Shown here: one piece after another, positions 36,077 to 47,183 of the stretch
How the letters are laid out: each line of letters begins with the position of its first letter
Numbering within the stretch: position 1 is the stretch's first letter
Assembly (NCBI GenBank): GCA_023374025.1
Contig: SIJG01000054.1
Span: 872,914 to 936,913 of the forward strand
Length of the DNA stretch: 64,000 bases
Reading direction: 5' to 3'
DNA from: Heterodera schachtii
Taxonomy: Eukaryota; Nematoda; Chromadorea; Rhabditida; Heteroderidae
Notes under the pieces: generated by a model
The model's database searches: none
The model's input: the letters and a program-made list of their open reading frames with translations, nothing else
What the model was told of the DNA's origin: nothing
Translations under genes and position numbers: made by a program

Positions 36077-36291
36077 AAATTTTTAATACTTTTTCGAGTG
36101 TAATGGGTGCACGTGAAACGGATAATTCCAAAAGTAAAAGCTTATTTCTTTATATGTTCTTTAATATAAAAAATAATTTTAAATTAATTTACATACATTA
36201 TATTGAAGTTGCAATTTTATTTATTAAATACTTTTTTACCAGTTATTTTTATTTGATCCGTGCCTTTCTTGTGGGGCAGACGGTCAATGTC
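36077..36291 (+). CDS. Putative exons, second one Cys-rich
   Basis: 36077-36133 follows AATAACAAG, reads IFNTFSSVMGARETDNSK and ends at A|GTAAAAG (phase 1). 36243-36291 follows CTTTTTTACCAG and reads LFLFDPCLSCGADGQC before GTTTTA. The Cys spacing (CxxCxxxxxC) resembles small extracellular Cys-rich modules such as inhibitor or EGF-like domains. The phases do not match directly. Confidence 0.4.
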
Positions 36292-37350
36292 GTTTTAAAA
36301 AATAATTTTCAAAAATTTCTTGTGCATTATTTTATGAATGATTTTTAATTTAAAAGGCATAATAATCCTTAAATTAATTTAATTTTCAATTTTTTTTTTG
36401 ATTTACTGGATGGAAAACTATTATTTTCTTTTATTAAAATTTAATCGAATAATCACATTAATAAGTGATTATTTTAAGAAAATTAATATTTTTGAATAAT
36501 TTTTATAGATTGCGTAATATAAATTAATTAATAAAAAAAATTATTTAAGGTATCGACATTTTAAGGTAAACAATGCAATTAAAAATTAATAAAACTTATT
36601 TTGATAACATATATTTTATTTAATATCTAAAATAGATCAAATTGAATAATATTTTAAATTTAGTGAATAAACGAAAATGTATAATAGCAAAATGATAATC
36701 AATTCAGTTGAACATATTACATTAATAAACACAAAAGATGTTTAAACTTTTTGAAAAATTTTTTTTTTAATTCATTAATCCAATTATTAATAAGCTCTGT
36801 AAAATTTATTAATGAAAAGAGTTACAAATACAAATTAAAATTTTGAAAGATGCAATAAAATGACAACGTATAAAACTTAGTATTCAATTTTCTTAGAAAA
36901 TATGCCTTAAAAGAAATTTTTATATATTAGACGAAAGTTCAAGGTCAATAATTAAGAAGATCAATTTCCGTATTATTAGTTTTAGATATTTATTTATTGG
37001 TGCCAATAATGAAAAATTATAGTAATTTTTTGCTTTTTTTTTAAATTAATTCACCAGAACTATTTTTAATAATATTCATTAATCTGTAATTTAATTTAAA
37101 TCACCTTAGATTATTATTAAAAAATTTATTAAAAATACTTGTCAGTTGGGAATCTCTTGTGCGTGATTCGGGGTTTCATTAATTTCAGCTTTGTTCTTAA
37201 CATTTTAAAAAATATATTGATTAACTTGTGTATTTTGTAAGAAACCATAATATTTATATTCCTTTGTTAAATATACAAAAAAAATAGTGCTAGCTAAATC
37301 TTTTAGTTTAATAATTATAAAAAAAATATTTTTATACAATAAATCACTAG

Positions 37351-37444
37351 AGGGGTCAACTCAATTTTTCATTCGATACAGCCTGTTAAATTTTAAAAGA
37401 GAAATTTCTTCAAAAATCACTCATTTTTTCCTGTTTTTTTCTCG
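37351..37444 (+). CDS. Putative exon
   Basis: After ATCACTAG the frame is open for 30 codons (STQFFIRYSLLNFKREISSK, then hydrophobic) to the consensus donor CG|GTATGT. The whole frame from 37287 to 37529 is open, but the part after the donor is T-rich and intron-like. Confidence 0.4.
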
Positions 37445-37877
37445 GTATGTTTTCTTCCCTTTTTTATTTTTTGCTATATTTTTAAACTTAGTCATTTTTA
37501 GCTTTTCTATGCTTTTAATCTTGAACTAAGGGGTACAAAAAATAATAATTTGTAAATCTTTCATGGAAGGCTTATAAATTCGGATTCATATATTTTGCAA
37601 TTTTTTTAATTCATCAATATTTTTCATTTAATGTTTATTTTAACCTTTTAAAAAGATGCTTTGTGTTTATGTTTACGAAAAAATATTTCTTAAATTTGAG
37701 AAAATTCACTTCAGACTGACTAACAATTTTCACAATTTGAAAACTAAGCTTTATTTTATACATGAATTTAAAAATAAATACTTATAGAAATAAAATATTG
37801 TAGAAAATTAAATTTATGTTTGGGGAGGAAAAAAGAAATTTTTATCTATAATTAAATCTTAAATTAGGTTTACATTT

Positions 37878-37960
37878 TTTCATGGATTTTTTCGTTTTTT
37901 TAATTAGCTTAATCACATGCAGCGATTAGAGCGTATCCTACAAGTTTATTAGCTTATCGT
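37878..37960 (+). repeat. About 85-bp direct duplication, copy 1
   Basis: Shares CATGGATT, then AATCACATGCAGCGATTAGA and CGTATCCTA-AAGTT with 38331-38411, 453 bp away. Copy 1 has an AATTAG acceptor before an exon-like NHMQRLE frame and GTATCC after it. Copy 2 has lost the acceptor. Confidence 0.75.
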
Positions 37961-38112
37961 TTTTATATATCTTTTTAATTGTTAATTTTTCTATTGCAAT
38001 TAATTAGTTATTAAAGATTATATTTTAACATTAAAATGCGATTTCTTAATTTTTAAGTAGGAAACAAAGTGACTGAATTTATTAGGCTCTCAATTATTTC
38101 ATAATTTTTTTT

Positions 38113-38199
38113 AATGTTTCCAAATTGACTGTGAAAAAACAAGTTAAAAAATCTGGGCGATCTTCTTATAGTCACCCAAATGACAGTTTGTTGAAATAA
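38113..38199 (+). CDS. Putative terminal exon, basic and Ser-rich
   Basis: Open for 28 codons to TAA: NVSKLTVKKQVKKSGRSSYS, then HPNDSLLK. Hydrophilic, with 35-40% GC. No clean acceptor was found upstream in the T-run. It lies between the two 85-bp duplicates. Confidence 0.45.
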   Translation, partial: NVSKLTVKKQVKKSGRSSYSHPNDSLLK

Positions 38200-38330
38200 T
38201 ATTTATAGGCTAAGGTACGAAAAATTCTATTTGGGATAAATCCCAATACAATCATTAAAAAAATCTTAAACATTTTAGTTATATAAACCATAATAAAAAT
38301 TTTGTTGTTATTTAGAAATAATTTATATTT

Positions 38331-38411
38331 TCATGGATTCTTTTTTTAAATTCGATTAATCACATGCAGCGATTAGATCGTATCCTATAAGTTGTTTAGC
38401 TTATCACATTT
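38331..38411 (+). repeat. About 85-bp direct duplication, copy 2
   Basis: Partner of 37878-37960 in the same orientation, diverged mainly in poly-T runs. The shared core around CACATGCAGCGATTAGA is almost unchanged. Confidence 0.75.
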
Positions 38412-39052
38412 TTTTCTTATAAAAATAGCTCATTAGTTATAATTTCTCATTCATTAAATAATATTATTTTTAAGAGTAAAAAAGTATTTCGAGAGTATAT
38501 GTTAAATTTTATTAATATAAAATTGTCATTTTCATTAAATATATGATTTTATTGTATTTTTATTTGTTATATTTATGGAAATTTATTAATAACATAAAAT
38601 TTATTTTTTTATTGTCTGGAATAAATTCTTGGTTACCAATGTTAAACTTGGGCTTAACATTTTAATAAATTGTTTGATTTATTCATTTTGACTATTTTAA
38701 CATTAATTTAATTAATTCAATCTGCAAATTTGTACAATTATTACATATATTTTTTAAATTAATTAATCATTCAAAATAATTTAATTCTTATTTAACCTTT
38801 TACAATATATGACAATATGTTCTCTCATCGCTACCACTTTGAATTTTAAGAGGTAGTTAACATTTCTTCACAAATTTTAAAAAATTAAAGATGATTCTTA
38901 TTACTTTTGCAGATTTCTGACAGATTATTTATAAATTCAATTAGAATAGAAACATTTTGTTAAACTTTTCAAAAAGTAAGACTTAATTAATCTATTTATT
39001 CTTGAGTAAGATTTAGCCAATTAATAATAATGTTACTTTTTTTAAATGTGTA

Positions 39053-39205
39053 ATGATATTTTACGCAATGCGAAACATTGAAATTGTCCTGGTTTTTAAT
39101 TTTTCTTCCTTTTTGAAGTCATTTTCCTTATTTACAATTCATATAGCTAAAAGTTCCCAATTTATTTTATTTAAACCATTTATTTTGGTAAACCAAAAAT
39201 ATTAA
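39053..39205 (+). CDS. Small ORF, 50 codons
   Basis: ATG at 39053 opens 50 codons: MIFYAMRNIEIVLVFNFSSF, then a hydrophobic-basic mix. It is at the right edge of a T-rich domain. It could be a first exon; no strong donor is seen. Confidence 0.35.
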   Translation: MIFYAMRNIEIVLVFNFSSFLKSFSLFTIHIAKSSQFILFKPFILVNQKY

Positions 39206-40162
39206 ACCATTATCGATTTTATATAAATTTATGCTCAAAGATAAACTGAAAAATAAAGCCTAATTATTCAATAGTTTATAAGTCTTTAAATAATTTAGAA
39301 CCTTAAACGGACTAAATAATTATTCATGGAAAATAATAATTTAAAATAAGAAAGTGCATTCAAACTTAATTAAATCTGGGTAAAGACATAAAAATTTAAT
39401 CAGAAAATTAAAAAAAAAATTTATTAGTAATAAAAATAATAATTGATCAGCGGATTTTTTTAAAAATAATTTAGATTTTTTGCTTCTTTTTTAATTATTT
39501 AAGAAAATATAATTCATATTATTTACTTGTATTAACAAGTAGAAAATAATAAAAAATCAATCTGAAATTTTTAGTTTTTAAAAGATTTTATTAAAAAAAA
39601 CTAAAATAAATAATTTATTTTTGCTTTCAATATAAGCTTAATATGTTGAATTTAACAAATTATAGAAATAATCATATAATCTATAGATTATAAAATAATG
39701 AGTTGATTGCGGAAAAAAAGAACTAATAAATTAATCTATAAATTAATATGGGCAAGCTTTCGAAAAAACATAAACTCGGATGGAAGAATACAAAAATAAT
39801 TTGAAATAAATTTAAATTGATAATCCGTAAATAATGTTTTAAAATGAAAATTATTAAAATAATATTTTAATAATAAATAATTAATTCAAAAAATAAATTT
39901 ACAAATAAAATAATTAAATTGAAAAAACTTTCTGTGTGATGAATACTTCTACAAAGAAAAATATTAGTTGAAAAAATGCAATGGAATTAAAAAAAAATAG
40001 ACCTTCTAATATATCATTTCTAAAAATATTAATAATAAGGACGTGAGAAAAAGTCCATTTTTTGTATTTGCAAATTAATTTCCAGCAAAAATTAAAAGAC
40101 TATTAAGCAGGATGATTCCTGTCAAAAAATGAGACCCATTTTTATGCTATTGTGCTAATTAC

Positions 40163-40836
40163 CCGATGAAGAAATAAATGACTAGAAATCAAATCAACCA
40201 TTATATCACTACGTGTCAAGATATATTTTAATAACTAAATTAAATAATAAGAAGAAATTAATTCGTTATTTAATGTAAAATATCTATTAACTGTATTTTT
40301 ATTATTATCAAAAATTAAACCATATAATACAACAAATTTAAAAAAGGAAATAATTTGTACCTATTAACATAATAAGTAGGGACCGGATTTATATGGACAA
40401 AAAATCGCAAAAATTACTCATAATAAAATAATTTAATGAATGAAAAAACAAATAACTATTGAGCGATCTTTATAATAATAATTTTATCTAATTGCGTGTT
40501 TTTGTAAAAGTAGTTACACAAAACCAACATTGTAAAATTAAAAGCAATTTTTTCAGCAGCATAATAATTGATAAGAATTTCATTTTTCCAATTCATTGTA
40601 TTTGTATTTTTATAAAAATACAACCCATTTTATTAAAACAGAAAAACAATGTCAAACTATTAATAAAATATTATTTTAGATCTACTATACTCATAAATTA
40701 ATAATTTTGACTTTTACTGAAGACGTCTTTATTAATTTAAGAAAAAAATTCAATTGTGACAAGTAAAAAACAATTGAAAATCGGTAACAATTGATGCCCT
40801 GGCTAACAAAGTGACATATGATAACAGATTGGTCAA
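40163..40836 (-). CDS. Minus-strand exon cluster
   Basis: 40836-40750 follows ATTCAACAG and reads LTNLLSYVTLLARASIVTDF and eight more codons to TGA. 40583-40488 opens with ATG as a signal-peptide-like MKFLSIIMLLKKLLLILQCW (donor GTAACT at 40517). 40234-40163 lies exactly between AATTTAG and CGG|GTAATT, phase 0 at both ends, 24 codons (YILTRSDIMVDLISSHLFLH). A further island near 40360-40410 reads FCPYKSGPYLLC. Probably one gene ends at 40750 and another starts at 40583. Confidence 0.5.
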
Positions 40837-41190
40837 CTGTTGAATATATTTGAATACATATGTTCATAGATACAGAATAGGTTAATAATTGAAATTTAAA
40901 AATCTAAGCATATAAAAGAATACCAATTCTTTATAAATTTAACTACATATAATGAAAAGATTGACTCTATATTCCGAATATAATAACCCATTCAAAAATA
41001 CAAATGAAATTAAACGATAATCTAACATATTTTATTTACAGAAATAATGATTTAAAGACCAACAAAAGTACAATGGTGGGCTTATTAAAAGCAGTTTTTG
41101 AAAATTTTATTATTTATTATTCAATATTTCATAGTGCCTTAAAAGAAAATTAAAATAAAAAATCATCTGTCTGAAAGATGATATAATAAT

Positions 41191-41720
41191 TAGGGATGAT
41201 ATTTATAGGCACTAAAAACCGTCAAAATAGGTAGGCCTTAGGCTCTAAAAAACCCCCAAAATAGGCCCTAAAAATGGAAAATAGGCACTAAAAACCTCGT
41301 TTTTAGGGGTGTAAAATGATAAAATGTATTCAAAAAAGTAAAAAAATTAGGCCAAATCAGTACTGAGATCTATAATTTTTAAAGCACAAATTATTGTCAA
41401 GAAAATAAATAAATAAATTTTTGATATGAATTTTTGAAAAGTTTTTCATTTCTTATGGGTGTATTTTTGAAAAAATTTCGGGTCGATTCTTAAGGGTGTA
41501 TTTTTTTTTTTTAAATTTTAGTCGATTCTTAGGGGTGCATTTTTTGTTTTTATTGCATTTTTGTTAATAATTTTGGGCAAAATGCCAAAATAGGCAAAAA
41601 TAGGCTCTTTCAAAATTTTTTAGGCTTTTTAGGCGCTAAAAATAAAAGCCTAGAAAATAGGCACTAATAACTCGAAAAGTAGCTTAACAACAGCCCAAAA
41701 AAACATGTTTTTTGTGCGTT
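41191..41720 (+). mobile_element. MITE copy 1 (truncated), TAGGGATGATATTT ends
   Basis: Begins TAGGGATGATATTTATAGGC and matches the reverse complement of 42405-42942 at about 98%. It lacks the last 50 bp of the element. The body is built of AATAGGCACTAAAAACC and TTTTTAGGC phrases. No coding capacity. The outer TA next to GGGATG could be the target duplication of a Tc1/mariner-like or TA-specific element. Confidence 0.85.
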
Positions 41721-41769
41721 GCTTTATGTATTGTATTGATTTCTTATATATTTAATTGGAATTAAAATA

Positions 41770-42287
41770 ATCGATGTGAAGCCCGAAGGCCAGTTTAACA
41801 AGCGGAAAGGTTTTTTAAAAATAATTAATTAAAGCATTAAAGTTTCAATTTATTAATAATTCTATATTCCATTTGAAGAAAGCTAATTTTAGAATATTTT
41901 TGTCTTTTATATGATTTTGGAATATATTTTATTATATTTTAAATCATTTTAATTTTTTAAAGGAAAAAATGGTGTTGTTTTACTTGATACGTTGCGAAAA
42001 ATGAAAATATTTTATTTTGCCTTCTTTTTAGTTAAAGATTTGGCAGCACATTTCTGCACGCGTCGTTGGATTATTTTCGGAGCTTTATTTAAGGATTTTT
42101 ATTGTTCTTTAAGAATAAAAATAATATTATGGTAATGTATTTTCCTATTATTTCTATTTGAGTTAAAATAATTTTTCTTTTCTTTCAAATATCATATTAT
42201 GCTCATTAAGCATTGTTTATTCTCATTAAATTGAGCTCTGATCGTCATTTTATAATCGATATAAAGCAAAAGAAAAGATTAAAATAA
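41770..42287 (+). CDS. Three phase-linked exons between inverted MITE copies
   Basis: Exon 1 ends at 41809 (IDVKPEGQFNKRK, donor AAG|GTTTTT, phase 1); its start is unclear and may lie after GATGTGAAG. Exon 2, 42032-42131, follows GCCTTCTTTTTAG and reads KDLAAHFCTRRWIIFGALFK and 12 more codons before G|GTAATG. Exon 3, 42236-42287, follows TAAATTGAG and reads SDRHFIIDIKQKKRLK to TAA. All junctions keep one frame (G|TT gives Val, TG|C gives Cys). The 5' part is missing or was displaced by MITE copy 1, which ends 50 bp upstream. Confidence 0.6.
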
Positions 42288-42356
42288 TTTACGTTGCCTT
42301 TGTTTTAATTGAAATATATTTTCCTGAAGGATTTATTTAAAAATTAATATTATTAT

Positions 42357-42942
42357 TAGGGATGATATTTTTAGGCAAAAGCCTATTTTTTTCCTGAGCT
42401 CCCCGTGGCCTGAAACGCACAAAAAACATGTTTTTTTGGGCTGTTGTTAAGCTACTTTTCGAGTTATTAGTGCCTATTTTCTAGGCTTTTATTTTTAGCG
42501 CCTAAAAAGCCTAAAAAATTTTGAAAGAGCCTATTTTTGCCTATTTTGGCATTTTGCCCAAAATTATTAACAAAAATGCAATAAAAACAAAAAATGCACC
42601 CCTAAGAATCGACTAAAATTTAAAAAAAAAAATACACCCTTAAGAATCGACCCGAAATTTTTTCAAAAATACACCCATAAGAAATGAAAAACTTTTCAAA
42701 AATTCATATCAAAAATTTATTTATTTATTTTCTTGACAATAATTTGTGCTTTAAAAATTATATATCTCAGTACTGATTTGGCCTAATTTTTTTACTTTTT
42801 TGAATACATTTTGTCATTTTACACCCCTAAAAACGAGGTTTTTTAGTGCCTATTTTCCATTTTTAGGGCCTATTTTGGGGGTTTTTTAGAGCCTAAGGCC
42901 TACCTATTTTGACGGTTTTTAGTGCCTATAAATATCATCCCT
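42357..42942 (-). mobile_element. MITE copy 2 (complete, about 586 bp)
   Basis: Bounded by inverted termini TAGGGATGATATTTTTAGGC (42357) and GCCTATAAATATCATCCCTA (42942). It contains the full element, including the GC-rich CTGAGCTCCCCGTGGCC segment missing from copy 1. It lies in inverse orientation to copy 1, 636 bp away, so the pair can form a hairpin with 0.53-kb arms. Confidence 0.88.
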
Positions 42943-42956
42943 AGTTATTACTTCAG

Positions 42957-43033
42957 GGAAATGGTGCAGTATTCTTTCTAAAATTTCTAGAGCGTGTTTT
43001 CGAGGTTGGACAAATCCTGAATGGGTAGAATAA
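42957..43033 (+). CDS. Terminal exon, FRGWxNPEWVE family, copy A
   Basis: After TTATTACTTCAG the frame reads KWCSILSKISRACFRGWTNP and EWVE to TAA. A paralogue lies at 60244-60169 on the minus strand (FEISKAYFRGWINPEWVE). The acceptor is only 14 bp from the right end of MITE copy 2, so the MITE sits in the preceding intron or replaced upstream exons. The 60 bp after the stop are also shared by the two copies. Confidence 0.6.
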
Positions 43034-43099
43034 TAAATTCTTAAGAATGAGCTATTAAAGGTATAAAGAAGTCAAATTATTAGTTGGGATTTTTTGAAA

Positions 43100-43255
43100 T
43101 TTAATTATTGATCACTCATTTGTTCATGACCCCATGAGGCGTATCTGAGTTTCAAATTTGAAAGCTGCGGCCCGTTTTCCGAAATTTAAATCAAAATGAA
43201 ATTTGCTGGCATATATTGACTGTTGGAAAATTGTCGCGAAAAGTTACCTAATTCA
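43100..43255 (+). CDS. Two coding-like islands of uncertain structure
   Basis: 43128-43187 reads PHEAYLSFKFESCGPFSEI and 43196-43255 reads NLLAYIDCWKIVAKSYLIH, each to a stop, with about 40% GC. No clear acceptors. They lie just beyond the FRGW terminal exon and may be the remains of another gene. Confidence 0.3.
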
Positions 43256-43259
43256 TTGA

Positions 43260-44045
43260 ATTAATTTAATTATTGGGTTTTATTTTGTTGATACAGATCA
43301 CATTTGCAAAAAAAAGTTTTAACAATATTAAAATTTATAAATAATAATTTTTTTAAATGCAAATTAAGAGAAATTATTAATAACAAATAAATTTGAAAAA
43401 TGTTTTATAAAACCTTGATTAATATTCAAAATTAGATCTTTTTTTTGTATTCAAATAAGCCAAAAATTATCACGATAAACAAAAATATTTAACAAGCTTA
43501 CTTTTACAATGGTCATGCATATATAATTATAGTCAATTTTGTCATTAAAATGGGATTGAGCCTTACTTTAATGAATATAAATAGCCCTATAATATTATTA
43601 CATAATATAATATGCAAATAATATAATTATTTTTTTAAATTTAATTTTTATAATATGACAAACGAAATGAATTTTGGCTAATCGAAATGGATATGATCTC
43701 TTTTCGATAAAAAAATCATATTTACATACATGTGGTCAGCAGTTGAACATCGAAATTCTTGTTGACCTATTTTATAAACTAAAAATTCTATTTTTCTCAA
43801 AATTATAAATCAAAAATTACTAATTCAAATTTAAAAAAAGTATTTATTTTTTAAAAAACGATCCAACCAGAAACTCAATATTATTTACAAAATATTTAAT
43901 TGCAATCATATTACATCAAAATACTTGCAAATTTATGAATATAATTTTTAATAAATAATTTATATTAAAAGAAAATAAAAGAGTTAAACTTAAATATGTA
44001 AACAACAAAAAAATATATATTTATTTATAAATTTATATAATTAAA
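43260..44045. other. AT-rich stretch without recognised feature
   Basis: Low-complexity DNA marking the switch from a T-rich to an A-rich plus strand. Nothing supported. Confidence 0.5.
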
Positions 44046-44375
44046 TTATTAGAAATTACAAATAAAAGAAATCCTTTTTTAAGACTGGAATAAAATACCT
44101 GAGGCATTAATATTTAACAATTCTAATTAAATAAATTTATAATTAATACAATATGAATATTATTTATTATAAAATAGAAAAATTACATATCATGTAATTA
44201 ATTAGTTAAATCTTCATTTAAATATTAAAACGTCCACTTATAGAAACAGCAGTTGAACGCTAATAACATATTTATATCATAAATATTGTTAACACATTGA
44301 TTTATATAACTTTATTAAATTTTAAGATAAACGAAGAATTAAAACTTAATTATTTAAAAGAATTTATTCACCAAT

Positions 44376-44462
44376 TTAGCGCCAAAGCACAGGGCCAGTA
44401 TCAAGCAATGCAGCCTTTATGCAAATTCCAATTGAATATTTTTCTAATATTTGCTTGTTCAT
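44376..44462 (-). CDS. 28-codon ORF of the tandem unit, copy 1
   Basis: ATG-initiated: MNKQILEKYSIGICIKAALL, then DTGPVLWR and TAA. This is the most GC-rich part of the unit (about 42%). Identical copies lie at 45736-45822, 47097-47183 and 48456-48542. It may be a first exon (a GT follows DTGP) or an independent small peptide. Confidence 0.45.
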   Translation of the reverse strand: MNKQILEKYSIGICIKAALLDTGPVLWR

Positions 44463-44921
44463 TCTCTTAAATTTAACATAACTTAAAATGAAAAACATTC
44501 AATATTATACATTTACTACATTGGACAAACAATGACTGACAGGACAAAAATAATATACTAAAATTATAATTAGTTAAAAATATTTAAAAGGAAAAACTAT
44601 AATTACATAAATTTATCTCATAATTGATTTATGCAAATATGAGTTATTAAATAAAGAATAATGAAAATATTATCAAAATATTAATATCAAAAAATAATAA
44701 TAGTTTAAATTAAAAATCATTTAAATCAAAAGACCGAAAACACGCAAAAAACTAATGTTATAAAAAAGATGATATATGAATGAAAGCTTCTTTCATATAA
44801 TTCAATGGAAAAGTTTCAGAAAACATGAAAAAAAATTTGAATTTAAAATTATGCAAATATAAATTAAAACAAAAACAAAAAAACTTTCATTAAATATGAA
44901 AACAACTTAAATTAAAAATGC

Positions 44922-45141
44922 CAAGATGGCCAAATATGCCGTTCAAAAATAATAAACTGTTCAAGTATTCGAAATATGACAAATTCAAACAAATTTAATA
45001 GCAAAACAAATAGCAAAAGTTAAAATTTTGCATCTTTAATGCAATAATAAAAGAAGATAATTTTGGTATTAATAGGTAAACAACATAATTGTTGCAAAAG
45101 CGAGAAAATTTATATTTAATAATGAAATCTCGATGATTCAT
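44922..45141 (-). CDS. 48-codon ORF and neighbour in the tandem unit, copy 1
   Basis: 45141-44995 is ATG-initiated (MNHRDFIIKYKFSRFCNNYV and 28 more codons). An overlapping downstream frame to about 44922 reads FRILEQFIIFERHIWPSWHF to a stop. The same pair occurs in units 2 and 3. An island at about 45265-45320 (NILGQSLLFRLILIGKLL) adds to the set. Together they look like one multi-exon gene copied with the repeat. Confidence 0.4.
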
Positions 45142-45735
45142 TAATAAAAATTAAAGATAGTTAAAACAAATATTTAAAATCACATAAAGTTAATGTAATA
45201 AAAAAACAAAAAACAAAAAATTCAGGGATCAGGAATGTTTTATAATTTATTAAAAATTTTACTTAATTTAATAATTTGCCTATAAGAATCAACCTGAATA
45301 AAAGAGACTGGCCAAGAATATTAAAAAAACAATGAAAAGAAAAATATTTTTATCAATATTGGAAAGTAAATAAATTTAAAAAAATTCAATTTTTTTAAAA
45401 GTAAACTTTTCTGTTATTAAAATTTTTTATTATTCGTATGTAATAATAAAAATTCTTAAAATTCAAAATTATCTTTAAATGTGTATACAATAATGAATTA
45501 AAATTTTATTAGAAATTACAAATAAAAGGAATTATTTTTTAAGACTGGAATAAAATACCTGAGGCATTAATATTTAACAATTCTAATTAAATAAATTTAT
45601 AATAATACAATATGAATATTATTTATTATAAAATAGAAAAATAACATATCATGTAATTAATTTAAATAACTTTATTAAATTTTAAGATAAACGAAGAATT
45701 AAAACTTAATTATTTAAAAGAATTTATTCACCAAT

Positions 45736-45822
45736 TTAGCGCCAAAGCACAGGGCCAGTATCAAGCAATGCAGCCTTTATGCAAATTCCAATTGAATATT
45801 TTTCTAATATTTGCTTGTTCAT
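45736..45822 (-). CDS. 28-codon ORF of the tandem unit, copy 2
   Basis: Identical to the ORF at 44376-44462, one repeat period away. Confidence 0.45.
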   Translation of the reverse strand: MNKQILEKYSIGICIKAALLDTGPVLWR

Positions 45823-47096
45823 TCTCTTAAATTTAACATAACTTAAAATGAAAAACATTCAATATTATACATTTACTACATTGGACAAACAATGACTGAC
45901 AGGACAAAAATAATATACTAAAATTATAATTAGTTAAAAATATTTAAAAGGAAAAACTATAATTACATAAATTTATCTCATAATTGATTTATGCAAATAT
46001 GAGTTATTAAATAAAGAATAATGAAAATATTATCAAAATATTAATATCAAAAAATAATAATAGTTTAAATTAAAAATCATTTAAATCAAAAGACCGAAAA
46101 CACGCAAAAAACTAATGTTATAAAAAAGATGATATATGAATGAAAGCTTCTTTCATATAATTCAATGGAAAAGTTTCAGAAAACATGAAAAAAAATTTGA
46201 ATTTAAAATTATGCAAATATAAATTAAAACAAAAACAAAAAAACTTTCATTAAATATGAAAACAACTTAAATTAAAAATGCCAAGATGGCCAAATATGCC
46301 GTTCAAAAATAATAAACTGTTCAAGTATTCGAAATATGACAAATTCAAACAAATTTAATAGCAAAACAAATAGCAAAAGTTAAAATTTTGCATCTTTAAT
46401 GCAATAATAAAAGAAGATAATTTTGGTATTAATAGGTAAACAACATAATTGTTGCAAAAGCGAGAAAATTTATATTTAATAATGAAATCTCGATGATTCA
46501 TTAATAAAAATTAAAGATAGTTAAAACAAATATTTAAAATCACATAAAGTTAATGTAATAAAAAAACAAAAAACAAAAAATTCAGGGATCAGGAATGTTT
46601 TATAATTTATTAAAAATTTTACTTAATTTAATAATTTGCCTATAAGAATCAACCTGAATAAAAGAGACTGGCCAAGAATATTAAAAAAACAATGAAAAGA
46701 AAAATATTTTTATCAAATATTGGAAAGTAAATAAATTTAAAAAAATTCAATTTTTTTAAAAGTAAACTTTTCTGTTATTAAAATTTTTTATTATTCGTAT
46801 GTAATAATAAAAATTCTTAAAATTCAAAATTATCTTTAAATGTGTATACAATAATGAATTAAAATTTTATTAGAAATTACAAATAAAAGGAATTATTTTT
46901 TAAGACTGGAATAAAATACCTGAGGCATTAATATTTAACAATTCTAATTAAATAAATTTATAATAATACAATATGAATATTATTTATTATAAAATAGAAA
47001 AATAACATATCATGTAATTAATTTAAATAACTTTATTAAATTTTAAGATAAACGAAGAATTAAAACTTAATTATTTAAAAGAATTTATTCACCAAT

Positions 47097-47183
47097 TTAG
47101 CGCCAAAGCACAGGGCCAGTATCAAGCAATGCAGCCTTTATGCAAATTCCAATTGAATATTTTTCTAATATTTGCTTGTTCAT
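47097..47183 (-). CDS. 28-codon ORF of the tandem unit, copy 3
   Basis: Identical to copies 1 and 2. Confidence 0.45.
   Translation of the reverse strand: MNKQILEKYSIGICIKAALLDTGPVLWR

Noticed and set aside
40492..40701. 69-codon plus-strand ORF
   Set aside because: Overlaps a minus-strand signal-peptide-like exon in an A-rich domain. The plus frame has no independent support.
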